Assembly: GCA_007118095.1 (NCBI GenBank)
Contig: SKSF01000049.1
Coordinates: 1-64,000 of the forward strand
Reading direction: 5' to 3'
DNA length: 64,000 bases
Source of the DNA: Dehalococcoidia bacterium
GTDB lineage: Bacteria > Chloroflexota > Dehalococcoidia > Tepidiformales > Tepidiformaceae
This document shows, piece by piece, positions 41,224-49,575 of the stretch. How positions within the stretch are numbered: the stretch's first letter is position 1; every line of letters starts with the position of its first letter. The notes under the pieces are model-generated. The model ran no database searches. It was not told the DNA's origin and saw only the letters and a list, made by a program, of their open reading frames with translations. Position numbers and translations under genes: made by a program.

Positions 41224-41643
41224 CTAATCCCCCGGCGACAGCGAACGGATACGCGTTGGCGTGAGCTCAATCACCACCCACCGGGTCTCCTGCTCCCAGG
41301 ACTCGAGGGTCGAACGTGCCTTTTCCGGTGTGTAGTACTCGTATGCCAGCCGCCGGATGAGCGGCAATGCATCTTCATCCGTCAGCCGCACCGTGCCTTC
41401 GATGGTGACCCAGGCTTCCGTCTCGCCGACACCCGTTTCCACCGAGAGGGCAGCACGCGGGTCGTTTTCGATGCGACGCAGCTTCGGCGTGCCCTGGATC
41501 GTGAACATACGGGCCACCGAGCCATCCCATTCGAACCACAGCGGGACGATGGTGGGCTGCCCATCGGCTTCGAGCGTTGCGAGCTTGGCGATGCGCGGGA
41601 CCCGGAGGAACGCATCGCGCTCTTCAACGCTCATCTGCGCCAT
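41224..41643 (-). CDS. PPOX-class (F420- or FMN-binding) split-barrel protein
   Basis: This 139-residue pyridoxamine-oxidase-fold protein has RIAKLATLEADGQPTIVPLWFEWDG, the usual start of F420-dependent PPOX enzymes, and KLRRIENDPRAALSVE in the cofactor region. The reaction and cofactor cannot be fixed from sequence. Its start codon directly follows the stop of the MBL hydrolase gene (TAGATG), so the pair is likely translated together. Confidence 0.85.
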   Translation of the reverse strand: MAQMSVEERDAFLRVPRIAKLATLEADGQPTIVPLWFEWDGSVARMFTIQGTPKLRRIENDPRAALSVETGVGETEAWVTIEGTVRLTDEDALPLIRRLAYEYYTPEKARSTLESWEQETRWVVIELTPTRIRSLSPGD

Positions 41644-42327
41644 CTAACCTTCCCCCGCTTGCTGGCGCTGCTGCAGTTGCCACTGCAAGACGAAGGGGTT
41701 GTGTGCCTTCTCGAACTCGATGCTCGTTTCCTGCATGTGGCCGGGGAGGACCATCGTCTCGTCTGGCAATGTGAGGAGCTTGTTGCAGATGCTCTGCATT
41801 TCCTCTTCGAAGCTGCCGCCCGGGAGATCCGTCCGGCCGATCGAACCGCGGAACAGCGTGTCGCCGCTGAAGAGCAGGCCTTCGGTGTAGTAGCTCACGC
41901 TCCCCGTGGTGTGCCCCGGCGTGGTGATGGCCTGGAGCTGAAGCCCGTCGACCTCCACCTTGTCGCCCTCGGCGACGAAGCCGTCAGGGTCCGGTGGGCC
42001 CTGGCTGACGTCCAGGCCCATGCGCTGGGCAACGTCCTTCCAGCCGTTCCGGAGGAGTTCGAGGTCGCTTTCGTGCAGGAGGAACTTCGCGCCCGTCGCT
42101 GCGTGGACGCCCGCAACGCCCATCACGTGGTCGACGTGCGCGTGCGAGTTCGCGATGTACTTGATTTCCACGCCCATGTCGCGCGCCAGCGCCAAGATCT
42201 CGTCGGGCTGGTCGCCCGGGTCGATACAGATTGCCTCGCGTGTGCGCCGGCTGCCGACGACCCAGCAGTTTTCCTGGAACACGCCGACAACGATTCCGCG
42301 GACCATGAGCTCATTCGCTACTTCCAT
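41644..42327 (-). CDS. Metallo-beta-lactamase-fold hydrolase (glyoxalase II-like)
   Basis: The 227-residue enzyme has the zinc-binding HAHVDHVMG motif near residue 69, TTPGHTTGSVSYY, the bridging aspartate in FSGDTLFRGSIGRTDLPGG, and VLPGHMQETSIEFEKAHNPF at the end. These features place it with glyoxalase II-like thioesterases rather than true beta-lactamases. ATG 42327 follows AAGGTGA; a further upstream start would add residues unlike the family. It is coupled to the PPOX gene downstream. Confidence 0.92.
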   Translation of the reverse strand: MEVANELMVRGIVVGVFQENCWVVGSRRTREAICIDPGDQPDEILALARDMGVEIKYIANSHAHVDHVMGVAGVHAATGAKFLLHESDLELLRNGWKDVAQRMGLDVSQGPPDPDGFVAEGDKVEVDGLQLQAITTPGHTTGSVSYYTEGLLFSGDTLFRGSIGRTDLPGGSFEEEMQSICNKLLTLPDETMVLPGHMQETSIEFEKAHNPFVLQWQLQQRQQAGEG

Positions 42328-42407
42328 AGCGTCACCTTGGGCGAACCCGGGCGGCGGGTCAAGCATCGCCCGTTGCCCGCAGCAGGCCGCGGTCGTAGAA
42401 GTCCAGT

Positions 42408-43142
42408 GTGGGCATCTTCGAAGTCGTCGCCGTCATTGTGCTGGTCGCGGGCGCCGCGATCGTCCAGTCGATGACGGGGTTTGGATTCGCCCTGCTCATC
42501 GTCCCGCCGCTGGTGTTGCTGCTGGGCCCCCGCGAAGCTGTCGTCATCGCCAATGTTGTTGGCACCGCGCTGGCCGGCGCGATGCTGATTCGCCTCCATG
42601 CCGAGGTCCAGTGGGCCACCGCCTTCTTGCTCATCGGTGCGTCGCTGGCAGGGATGCCGATAGGATTGCTGGTGCTCACTCAGACGAGCCCCGATGTCCT
42701 GCAGGTGCTGATCGCGGTCACGGTCATCGTCTTCACCCTCCTCCTCATGAGCGGCCTTTCCCTTGGAAGCCAGCTCACGCGGACCGGGAGCATCATGACC
42801 GGGCTCGTTGCCGGCACCCTCCGCACAAGCACGAGCATGGCCGGGCCACCGATCGTGCTGTACCTGCAGGGCACAGCCATGCCGTCCGGGGTGTTCCGCT
42901 CCACGATCACCGCCTTCTTCTTCCTGAGCGGCCTCGGCGCTGTCCTCGTTTTTGCGGGGGAGGGCAGCCTCACGGGCGAGCTGGCGCTGGTGGGCGTCGC
43001 CTCGGCGCCTGCCGTCTACGCAGGTCTTCGTGTTGGGGCGAATCTCTATGGTCGTATCGGGGAGGCGCGCTTCCGGGGCCTCGTATTCGCGGTGCTCATC
43101 GCCAGCGCGCTCATGGCTATCGCCGGGGCCCTCATGCCCTAG
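42408..43142 (+). CDS. TauE/SafE-family membrane exporter
   Basis: The 244-residue protein is almost wholly hydrophobic with about eight membrane helices. The N-terminus ([24 protein letters not shown]) and the mid-region repeat ([22 protein letters not shown]) are the family's two halves. Members export sulfite, sulfonates or other small anions. The start is GTG 42408. It is divergent from the MBL hydrolase and 40 bases before the carboxylase beta gene, so the two may share a transcript. Confidence 0.9.
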   Translation: MGIFEVVAVIVLVAGAAIVQSMTGFGFALLIVPPLVLLLGPREAVVIANVVGTALAGAMLIRLHAEVQWATAFLLIGASLAGMPIGLLVLTQTSPDVLQVLIAVTVIVFTLLLMSGLSLGSQLTRTGSIMTGLVAGTLRTSTSMAGPPIVLYLQGTAMPSGVFRSTITAFFFLSGLGAVLVFAGEGSLTGELALVGVASAPAVYAGLRVGANLYGRIGEARFRGLVFAVLIASALMAIAGALMP

Positions 43143-43182
43143 GGGCTGCCACTCCGGCCGCGAAACCCGTACCCTTCGCGCC

Positions 43183-44793
43183 ATGTCCTGGCCCGATATG
43201 CCCATCTTTCCGACACGTACCGACGTCCGCGACCCTGTCTTCAAGGCGAACCGCGCAGCCAACAAGGAGCTGGTGGCTGGCCTCTATGAACGCCTCGATG
43301 CCGTTGCCGCGGCGGGCGGTGAGACGGCCGTCGCGCGCCACCACGAGCGCGGCAAACTCCTCGCGCGCGAGCGCGTCCAGCGCCTGCTCGACCCTGGCGC
43401 CGCGTTTCTCGAGTTCAGCCCGCTCGCCGCGCACGAGGTCTATGACGACGACGTCCCTTCCGCGGGCATCGTCACGGGTATCGGGGTCGTTTCGGGCCGC
43501 GAATGCGTCATCATCGCGAACGACGCCACAGTGAAGGGCGGCACCTATTATCCCGTCACGGTGAAGAAGCACCTGCGCGCCCAGGAGGTCGCTGAGCAGA
43601 ACCACCTCCCGTGCATCTACCTGGTCGACTCGGGCGGCGCCTTCCTCCCACTGCAACACGACGTCTTCCCCGATCGCGAGCACTTCGGCCGCATCTTCTA
43701 CAACCAGGCGCGGATGAGCGCGAAGGGCATCCCCCAGGTCGCCGCGGTCATGGGCTCGTGCACAGCCGGTGGCGCCTATGTGCCCGCCATGAGCGACGAG
43801 ACCGTCATCGTCCGGGGCACGGGCACCATCTTCCTGGGCGGGCCTCCGCTGGTAAAAGCGGCCACGGGCGAAGAGACGACCGCTGAAGAACTGGGCGGCG
43901 GCGACGTCCACACTCGGGTCAGCGGCGTCGCCGACCACCTGGCCGAGGACGATGGCCATGCGCTCGAAATCGTCCGCTCCATCGTTGCGGGCATGCCCAG
44001 GCGCCGCGAGCTGCCCTGGGAGCCGGCGCCGCCCGAGCCGCCACTCCACCCGGTGGAAGACATCTACGGCATCGTGTCACCGGATTCCCGCAATGCGTAC
44101 GACGTGAGGGAGGTCATTGCACGGGTCGTCGATGGTTCCCGGTTCCACGAGTTCAAGGCACGATACGGTGAGACGCTCGTGTGCGGGTTCGCGCGCATCG
44201 AAGGCTATCCCGTCGGTATCGTGGCGAACAACGGCATCCTCTTCAGCGAGAGCGCGCTCAAGGGGGCCCACTTCATCGAGCTCTGCGGGCAGCGCCGCGT
44301 GCCGCTCATCTTTCTCCAGAACATCACCGGCTTCATGGTCGGGCGTGAATACGAGAACGCCGGGATCGCGAAGGACGGCGCGAAGATGGTCACGGCAGTC
44401 GCCAGCGTCGAAGTGCCCAAGTTCACCGTCGTCATTGGCGGCAGCTTCGGGGCCGGGAACTACGCGATGTGCGGACGTGCCTACAGCCCGCGGCAGCTCT
44501 GGATGTGGCCCAACGCGCGCATCAGCGTCATGGGCGGCGAACAGGCAGCGAGCGTCCTTCTCCAGGTGCGCATGGACCGTGGCGACAGCTTCACGCCCGA
44601 GGAACAGGAAGCGTTCAAGGCGCCCACGATCGAGCGTTACGACGCCGAGGGTTCGCCGTACTTCTCCTCCGCACGCCTTTGGGACGACGGTGTCATCGAC
44701 CCGCTCGACACCCGCCGTGTCCTCGCGCTCGGGATCTCCGCCGCGCTCAACGCGCCCATTCCCGCGACGGACTGGGGCATCTTCCGGATGTAG
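43183..44793 (+). CDS. Acyl-CoA carboxylase carboxyltransferase (beta) subunit, MCC type
   Basis: The 536-residue subunit transfers CO2 from carboxybiotin to an acyl-CoA. The fused N- and C-type crotonase halves are present: [21 protein letters not shown] near residue 45, [21 protein letters not shown] near residue 190, and [36 protein letters not shown] near residue 420. The sequence type is that of methylcrotonoyl-CoA carboxylase beta, suggesting leucine or related branched-acid breakdown; geranyl- or propionyl-CoA are alternatives. The biotin-carrying partner is probably the gene at 49576. The ATG at 43183 is used; one 15 bases later is possible. Confidence 0.92.
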   Translation: MSWPDMPIFPTRTDVRDPVFKANRAANKELVAGLYERLDAVAAAGGETAVARHHERGKLLARERVQRLLDPGAAFLEFSPLAAHEVYDDDVPSAGIVTGIGVVSGRECVIIANDATVKGGTYYPVTVKKHLRAQEVAEQNHLPCIYLVDSGGAFLPLQHDVFPDREHFGRIFYNQARMSAKGIPQVAAVMGSCTAGGAYVPAMSDETVIVRGTGTIFLGGPPLVKAATGEETTAEELGGGDVHTRVSGVADHLAEDDGHALEIVRSIVAGMPRRRELPWEPAPPEPPLHPVEDIYGIVSPDSRNAYDVREVIARVVDGSRFHEFKARYGETLVCGFARIEGYPVGIVANNGILFSESALKGAHFIELCGQRRVPLIFLQNITGFMVGREYENAGIAKDGAKMVTAVASVEVPKFTVVIGGSFGAGNYAMCGRAYSPRQLWMWPNARISVMGGEQAASVLLQVRMDRGDSFTPEEQEAFKAPTIERYDAEGSPYFSSARLWDDGVIDPLDTRRVLALGISAALNAPIPATDWGIFRM

Positions 44794-44912
44794 CGCTGCG
44801 ACAGGGATGTGGCGTGTTTCGCGCGTATGGAACCCGTCGCGCGAATGTGACGTCTGGTACGGGTAGCACGGCAGCGAGCCGCGCACACAACAGGTACTGG
44901 AGGCCACGAACG

Positions 44913-46616
44913 ATGCAGCTACGCCTGCCACGCAAAGCGGCAATGACAGCAGGAGCGGCGGTCGCCGCTCTCGGGCTCCTCGGCGGGGGCTTCGCACTGG
45001 GGAACACAACGGGCGGTGATGAGTCGCGGAACGGCGAAGACGACGCGTCCTCGTCCCTCCAGGATCGGGACTCTGCGACTGCCGAACCGCGTGAGCCAGC
45101 AGATGGCCAGATCGGGTTCGGTTCCTTCCGTGGCGACGCCACGCACGATGAGGCGGTGGCCGAGGACGCCGATGTCGCCATCCCTCGGGATGGACCCGGC
45201 TGCCCGGCGCCCCTCGGAGATGTCGTTTCCGGTGATGCGCTGGACCTCGCTTCGGGCGGCTTCAACCCCCGGCTGCTCGACGGTGAATTCACCCTTGCAG
45301 GTGTCAGCTTTCACGCCGTCGGCGAGTGCAACGACGAGGGACGATCAGCATCGGGCAAACGGGTGATGTCGACGAGCTGGCTCCACGATGAATCTGGCCT
45401 CGTCGTCTCCGTCGACCAGCGCGAGTCGGACGAGCCGGTCGCCAACGCACGACAGCAAAACAGCGCACAGCTCTGGGACGAGGGCTACACCTTCAACGTG
45501 CACGTCCGCGGGGGATATGAAACGCTCCCGGTCGCGGAGGATGCTGCGGTCACCGAAGAGGCCGAGGCTCACGAGATGACTGAAGGCAGCGGCCGCCTTG
45601 AGCTCGCCGATGCGCCCCAACCCGACACTCTCGACTTCCCCGCACGTGGCGGCAGCGCCGATGCGGCGGAGATCGAGGCGGTGTTGGACTCGGCGCTTTC
45701 CGGTCTCGCGCCCGATATCCCCGCCGGTTGCTACTTCACCGAGCAGCGCGGCGGCTGGGACGACCTTGCCGCGCTCGGCTTCGGCGACCCTCGCGAAGCT
45801 ATTCCGTCCGGCTTCGAAGGCCAGCACGTCGATGTCCGCACGATTACGACGCCGGAAGCGGATTGTCCCGGTGCTGACCGCGAAGGGCCGGGCAGCGAAG
45901 GGTTCCACGCCAGCCTGCGGAGCGACACGGGCGACGGGTGGATCGAGATGAGCGCCTGGCAGGCGCGCGGAAACGGGCACGACCGTCCTGCAGCGGCTGA
46001 CGAGGACTCGGTCACCTGGACGACAGGAGACTGGCGGTTCGCTGTCCATGGCCACCAGGATGGCGAGGGGCTCGGCGCCGACACACTCCAGGCAATCGCT
46101 GTCACCCTCGATCCGGGCTTCGATGTGCAATGCATGGTCGAGGAGCACGAGCTCACATCTTCCGAACTCGGCGAGCACGGTTTCAAGGCCCCCGAACTCC
46201 CGGACGGGTACTCCATCGCCGGGGAAGCGCTCACCATGGCTGCGCTCCCGGAGGATTGCGACGGTGAATACGCGGACAAGCTCCCCGCGTACCAGTTGAG
46301 CTGGAGCATCGAAGGCCCGGATCACCGCTTCGAAATCCTGGTGACCCGGGATGCGGGCGACAGCGGGGACATGAACGGCCACATCGGCGAGCACGGCATG
46401 GGCTGGCAGGACGCTGATGGCACGGTCTTCCGCATTCGCGCCGACAGCCGTGATGAGGCCGCCCGCGATGCCATGCTTGCGATCGCTCATTCCCTCGACC
46501 CGTCGCTCGATCCCACCGAGCTCGACGAGGGTGACGGCGATGTCCGCGAGCCGATGCCTGAACCGGACACCGTCGACAGCGACGCGGTTGACGAGAGCCC
46601 GGACCTGCCCCAGTAA
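44913..46616 (+). CDS. Secreted/anchored protein with three tandem two-cysteine domains (unrecognised)
   Basis: The start at ATG 44913, with TGGAGG nine bases upstream, gives 567 residues. Residues 8-30 form a signal or anchor helix, followed by an acidic linker to residue 95. Three related units follow. Each begins with a cysteine (97, 273, 407) and has a GF about 17-20 residues on. A second cysteine comes 42, 45 and 42 residues after the first (139, 318, 449), and a W about 91-96 residues after the first (188, 369, 498). A helix and LDP-type end follow in units 2 and 3. The tail is acidic. I recognise no family. A disulfide per unit is likely outside the membrane. Confidence 0.8.
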   Translation: MQLRLPRKAAMTAGAAVAALGLLGGGFALGNTTGGDESRNGEDDASSSLQDRDSATAEPREPADGQIGFGSFRGDATHDEAVAEDADVAIPRDGPGCPAPLGDVVSGDALDLASGGFNPRLLDGEFTLAGVSFHAVGECNDEGRSASGKRVMSTSWLHDESGLVVSVDQRESDEPVANARQQNSAQLWDEGYTFNVHVRGGYETLPVAEDAAVTEEAEAHEMTEGSGRLELADAPQPDTLDFPARGGSADAAEIEAVLDSALSGLAPDIPAGCYFTEQRGGWDDLAALGFGDPREAIPSGFEGQHVDVRTITTPEADCPGADREGPGSEGFHASLRSDTGDGWIEMSAWQARGNGHDRPAAADEDSVTWTTGDWRFAVHGHQDGEGLGADTLQAIAVTLDPGFDVQCMVEEHELTSSELGEHGFKAPELPDGYSIAGEALTMAALPEDCDGEYADKLPAYQLSWSIEGPDHRFEILVTRDAGDSGDMNGHIGEHGMGWQDADGTVFRIRADSRDEAARDAMLAIAHSLDPSLDPTELDEGDGDVREPMPEPDTVDSDAVDESPDLPQ

Positions 46617-46635
46617 GGTGCGCGGTCACGGCAGG

Positions 46636-46666
46636 ACGAAGGCCCCGCATCATGCGGGGCCTTCGT
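46636..46666. terminator. Bidirectional terminator
   Basis: A perfect 15-bp inverted repeat, ACGAAGGCCCCGCAT with ATGCGGGGCCTTCGT, has a single central base; in practice a loop of five closes a 13-bp stem. It lies between converging genes, with TTTGG on the plus side, and can serve both. Confidence 0.88.
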
Positions 46667-46671
46667 TTGGC

Positions 46672-47199
46672 TCAACCAGCGCGGTACTTCTCCCGTTGTT
46701 GGTCCTGCTTCGTCGCGATGTGTTCGGCGCTGCGATTGAAGATGTCGGGCACTTGCCACCCGTTCATGCCGGCGTAGGTGTCGATCTGGCTCCGGTGGTG
46801 GATGTCGTGCTCCAGCATCATGAGCAGGATGCGCCAGCCGCCCAGGCTGCCACTCGAGTCGATCATATCCACCTGCCGGTCGAGCCACTCGCCCGGCGTG
46901 CCTTCAACGAGGCGGCGAAACTCTGCGGCACTCGCTTCCAGCGCGGGTACCCAGAGTTCGCGGCGGCTCGTGTCTGGCGGTTGCGGGCTGATCCATCCTT
47001 CACCGCGGTAGGCGCTGGCGAAGTACAGCCGGGAACCGGCCATGTGGCCTACGAGCTGGTTGATGCTCCACGCGTTCTCACCCTCGCCGGTGGCCGGCGT
47101 CCAGCCGTCCGCTTCCGGGGGGAGCGCCCCGATGTCGCGCATGGCGCGCCGGTTGACGCTGTCGAAGTAGCGAAGAAAGGCGTCGATTGAACGGAACAT
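46672..47199 (-). CDS. DinB-family protein
   Basis: The 175-residue protein starts at ATG 47199, right after GGAGGA. Histidines in QLVGHMAGSRLYFASA near residue 52 and in MLEHDIHHRSQIDTYAGMNG near residue 135 match the three-histidine metal site of the DinB superfamily. It is a second member in this window besides the one at 37580. Typical roles are thiol-dependent transfer or dehalogenation; the substrate is unknown. The aldo/keto reductase gene lies immediately upstream in the same direction. Confidence 0.88.
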   Translation of the reverse strand: MFRSIDAFLRYFDSVNRRAMRDIGALPPEADGWTPATGEGENAWSINQLVGHMAGSRLYFASAYRGEGWISPQPPDTSRRELWVPALEASAAEFRRLVEGTPGEWLDRQVDMIDSSGSLGGWRILLMMLEHDIHHRSQIDTYAGMNGWQVPDIFNRSAEHIATKQDQQREKYRAG

Positions 47200-47227
47200 C
47201 GGGTCCTCCAGTGGTTCGGTGCCTGGC

Positions 47228-48187
47228 CTATGCAGGTGTCCGGCTTGCATGGTCGAGCTGTGCCAGCTCATCCGCGCTGAGCGAGATGCGGGTGGCGGGA
47301 AGCTGGTCAGTGAGCTGCTGCGGCGAATTTGCGCCAATGATGGGGGCGGTGACGCCCGGCTGTTGAAGCTGCCAGGCCAGGGCGATGGCAGCAGGCGTCG
47401 CCTGGCGTGCGCTGCCGATTGCCTGGAGCGCCTCGACGACCGCCCATCCGCGCGGGTTGAAGTAGCCCTGTGCCTTCTTCGAGCGCACGCTCTCCACGTT
47501 TCCCGCGGGCGTGTATTTGCCGGTGAGAAACCCGCCCGCCAGCGGGCTGTAGGGGAGCACGCCCAGCCCGTGCTCCAGGCACAGCGGCTGCAGCTCGTCC
47601 TCGAACTCGTCGCGGTGGACGAGGTTGTAGTGGGGCTGCAGCGACACGAAGCCCGGGAGCCCATGTGACGCTGCCGTATCGAGCGCTTCCCGCAGATAGG
47701 CGGGTGGATAGTTCGACGCGCCGACGAAGCGGACCTTCCCGGACTGGATCAGCTCTTCGAACGCGCGCAGCGTTTCCTCGATCGGCGTGTTCTCGTCGAA
47801 CCAGTGGCACTGGTACAGGTCGATGGTCTCGACCCGGAGCCGCCGCAGGCTATCTTCTGCCGCCCGCGTGATGTGTGCACGCGAAAGCCCCTCGCCGTCT
47901 GGACCGTCCCACATGCGGCCGCGGACCTTCGTCGCCACCACCATGTCGTCGCGGTGCCCGCGGGACGCCAGCCAGCGCCCGATGACGGATTCGCTTTCGC
48001 CGCCCCGGTGTCCCGGCGCCCACTGCGAGTAGACATCCGCCGTATCGAGGAAGTTGCCGCCGGCTTCGCCGAATGTGTCGAGTACCGCGAACGAAGCGTC
48101 TTCGTCCGCTGTCCAGCCGAACTGCATCGTCCCGAGGCACAGCCGCGAAACATCGAGGTCGCTTGAACCGAGCTTCATGCGCTCCAT
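47228..48187 (-). CDS. Aldo/keto reductase
   Basis: The 319-residue NADPH-type reductase has the catalytic tetrad in place: D and Y in FLDTADVYSQW near residue 51, K in VVATKV near residue 84, and H in DLYQCHWFDE near residue 125. The cofactor region includes PYSPLAGGFLTGKY and IIGANSPQQL. It is of the general bacterial type (YdjG/YajO-like) and the aldehyde or ketone it acts on is unknown. Several ATGs begin the frame; 48187 is chosen because GGGG lies 6 bases upstream. Confidence 0.93.
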   Translation of the reverse strand: MERMKLGSSDLDVSRLCLGTMQFGWTADEDASFAVLDTFGEAGGNFLDTADVYSQWAPGHRGGESESVIGRWLASRGHRDDMVVATKVRGRMWDGPDGEGLSRAHITRAAEDSLRRLRVETIDLYQCHWFDENTPIEETLRAFEELIQSGKVRFVGASNYPPAYLREALDTAASHGLPGFVSLQPHYNLVHRDEFEDELQPLCLEHGLGVLPYSPLAGGFLTGKYTPAGNVESVRSKKAQGYFNPRGWAVVEALQAIGSARQATPAAIALAWQLQQPGVTAPIIGANSPQQLTDQLPATRISLSADELAQLDHASRTPA

Positions 48188-48225
48188 CGCCATCCCCGGA
48201 GTCTACGCCACGGAGTGCTGCGCCG

Positions 48226-49500
48226 TTACAACGCCTCCTCGCACTCAGTCCGCACGAGGTCGTCGATCGTCTCGCGGCGCGAGATGAGCGTCGCCTGCCC
48301 GTCCTTCCAGTACACCTCGGGCGGGCGGCCAAGCGAGACATAATTCGAACTCATCGCCATCCCATACGCACCAGCGTCGTGCAATACGAGCAGATCGCCC
48401 GGGTCGGGCCGGCCCAGTGGCCGGGGCTGCAGCAACTCGTTGTCGTCGCGCGTGAAGACGTCGCCGCTTTCGCACAGCGGCCCCGCCACGGAGAACGGCT
48501 CGGGGTCGCGCTCCGCGCCGGCGCCCACGATGGAGATCTCGTGGTGACTGCCGTACATGGCCGGGCGCACCAGGTCGTTGAACCCGGCGTCCACCATGAT
48601 GAACTGCTGCCCGGGGCCCTTGTCGTTCTTCCGCGTCTTCTTCACGTCGGTCACGCGGGAAACAAGCGCGCCCATCCCCGCCGTGAGGTACCTTCCCGGT
48701 TCGATTTCAATGCGCACCGGCCGCCCCGCGCCGTGCGAAAGCTTCTCGAGCCCCTTCATGAGCACATCCCGGAAGGCATCGAAGTCCAGCCGGTTGGCGT
48801 CGGGCTTGTACGGGTGCGGGATGCCGCCGCCCAGGTTCACCGCCTGTACATCGGGGAAGCCCGGCAACAGCTCGGCGAAGAGGCCAATCACCCCGCGCAT
48901 GTTGTGCTCGAATTCGCCCGGCTGCGGCCCGGTACCCACGTGCGCGTGCAGCGCGACGATCGACATGCTGGCGCTGTGTGCCGCTTCCTTCACGGGGTCG
49001 AGGTCTTCGAACCAGATGCCGTGCTTCGAGGACGGGCCGCCGGTATCGCACGACTGCACGTGCCCATGGCCGAAGCCCGGGTTCACGCGGACTGCGATTG
49101 GTCCCGCGTAGCCGCGGCCGGCCAGCTCCTGGATCATCCCCGGCGAGCCGATATTGGGCAGGATGCCCTCCTGCAAGACCACATCGGCGGCGTTGTCCCG
49201 CAGCACATCGGTGGTCAGCATCACGATGGGCGGTCCATTCCCCATCGGGAAGCCGGCCCGCTTTGCGCGCAGTACCTCGTTCCCGCTCACTGCGTCGATC
49301 CAGAGCCCATGCTCGCGCGCGACCTCCAGCACTTTGCGGTGGCCGTTCGCTTTCACGGCATACCGGGATTGCAAATGGTCGCCGTCGGTCAGGGAGAGGA
49401 GGTCCGCGATGCGGGCTCGGAGTACCGCATCGTCATACAGGTAAAAGGGCGTACCGACGTGCCGGGCGATATCTTCCAGGGGATAGTGCGACAGATCCAT
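48226..49500 (-). CDS. lysA: Diaminopimelate decarboxylase
   Basis: This PLP enzyme of 424 residues releases CO2 from meso-diaminopimelate to give L-lysine. The PLP lysine is in RYAVKANGH near residue 50. HAHVGTG, NLGGGIPHPY, EIEPGRYL and the C-terminal GPLCESGDVF (substrate-site cysteine) are present. The sequence fits alanine-racemase-like fold III decarboxylases of the LysA group, not arginine decarboxylases. It is probably transcribed with the aldo/keto reductase downstream. No clear ribosome site precedes the ATG. Confidence 0.93.
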   Translation of the reverse strand: MDLSHYPLEDIARHVGTPFYLYDDAVLRARIADLLSLTDGDHLQSRYAVKANGHRKVLEVAREHGLWIDAVSGNEVLRAKRAGFPMGNGPPIVMLTTDVLRDNAADVVLQEGILPNIGSPGMIQELAGRGYAGPIAVRVNPGFGHGHVQSCDTGGPSSKHGIWFEDLDPVKEAAHSASMSIVALHAHVGTGPQPGEFEHNMRGVIGLFAELLPGFPDVQAVNLGGGIPHPYKPDANRLDFDAFRDVLMKGLEKLSHGAGRPVRIEIEPGRYLTAGMGALVSRVTDVKKTRKNDKGPGQQFIMVDAGFNDLVRPAMYGSHHEISIVGAGAERDPEPFSVAGPLCESGDVFTRDDNELLQPRPLGRPDPGDLLVLHDAGAYGMAMSSNYVSLGRPPEVYWKDGQATLISRRETIDDLVRTECEEAL

Positions 49501-49575
49501 GCGATTGACTCTATCCGAGCGGCGTCGCTCCCGTACACCTCGTCACAGGCACCCGGCATGGGCTAGGCTTCCGCC

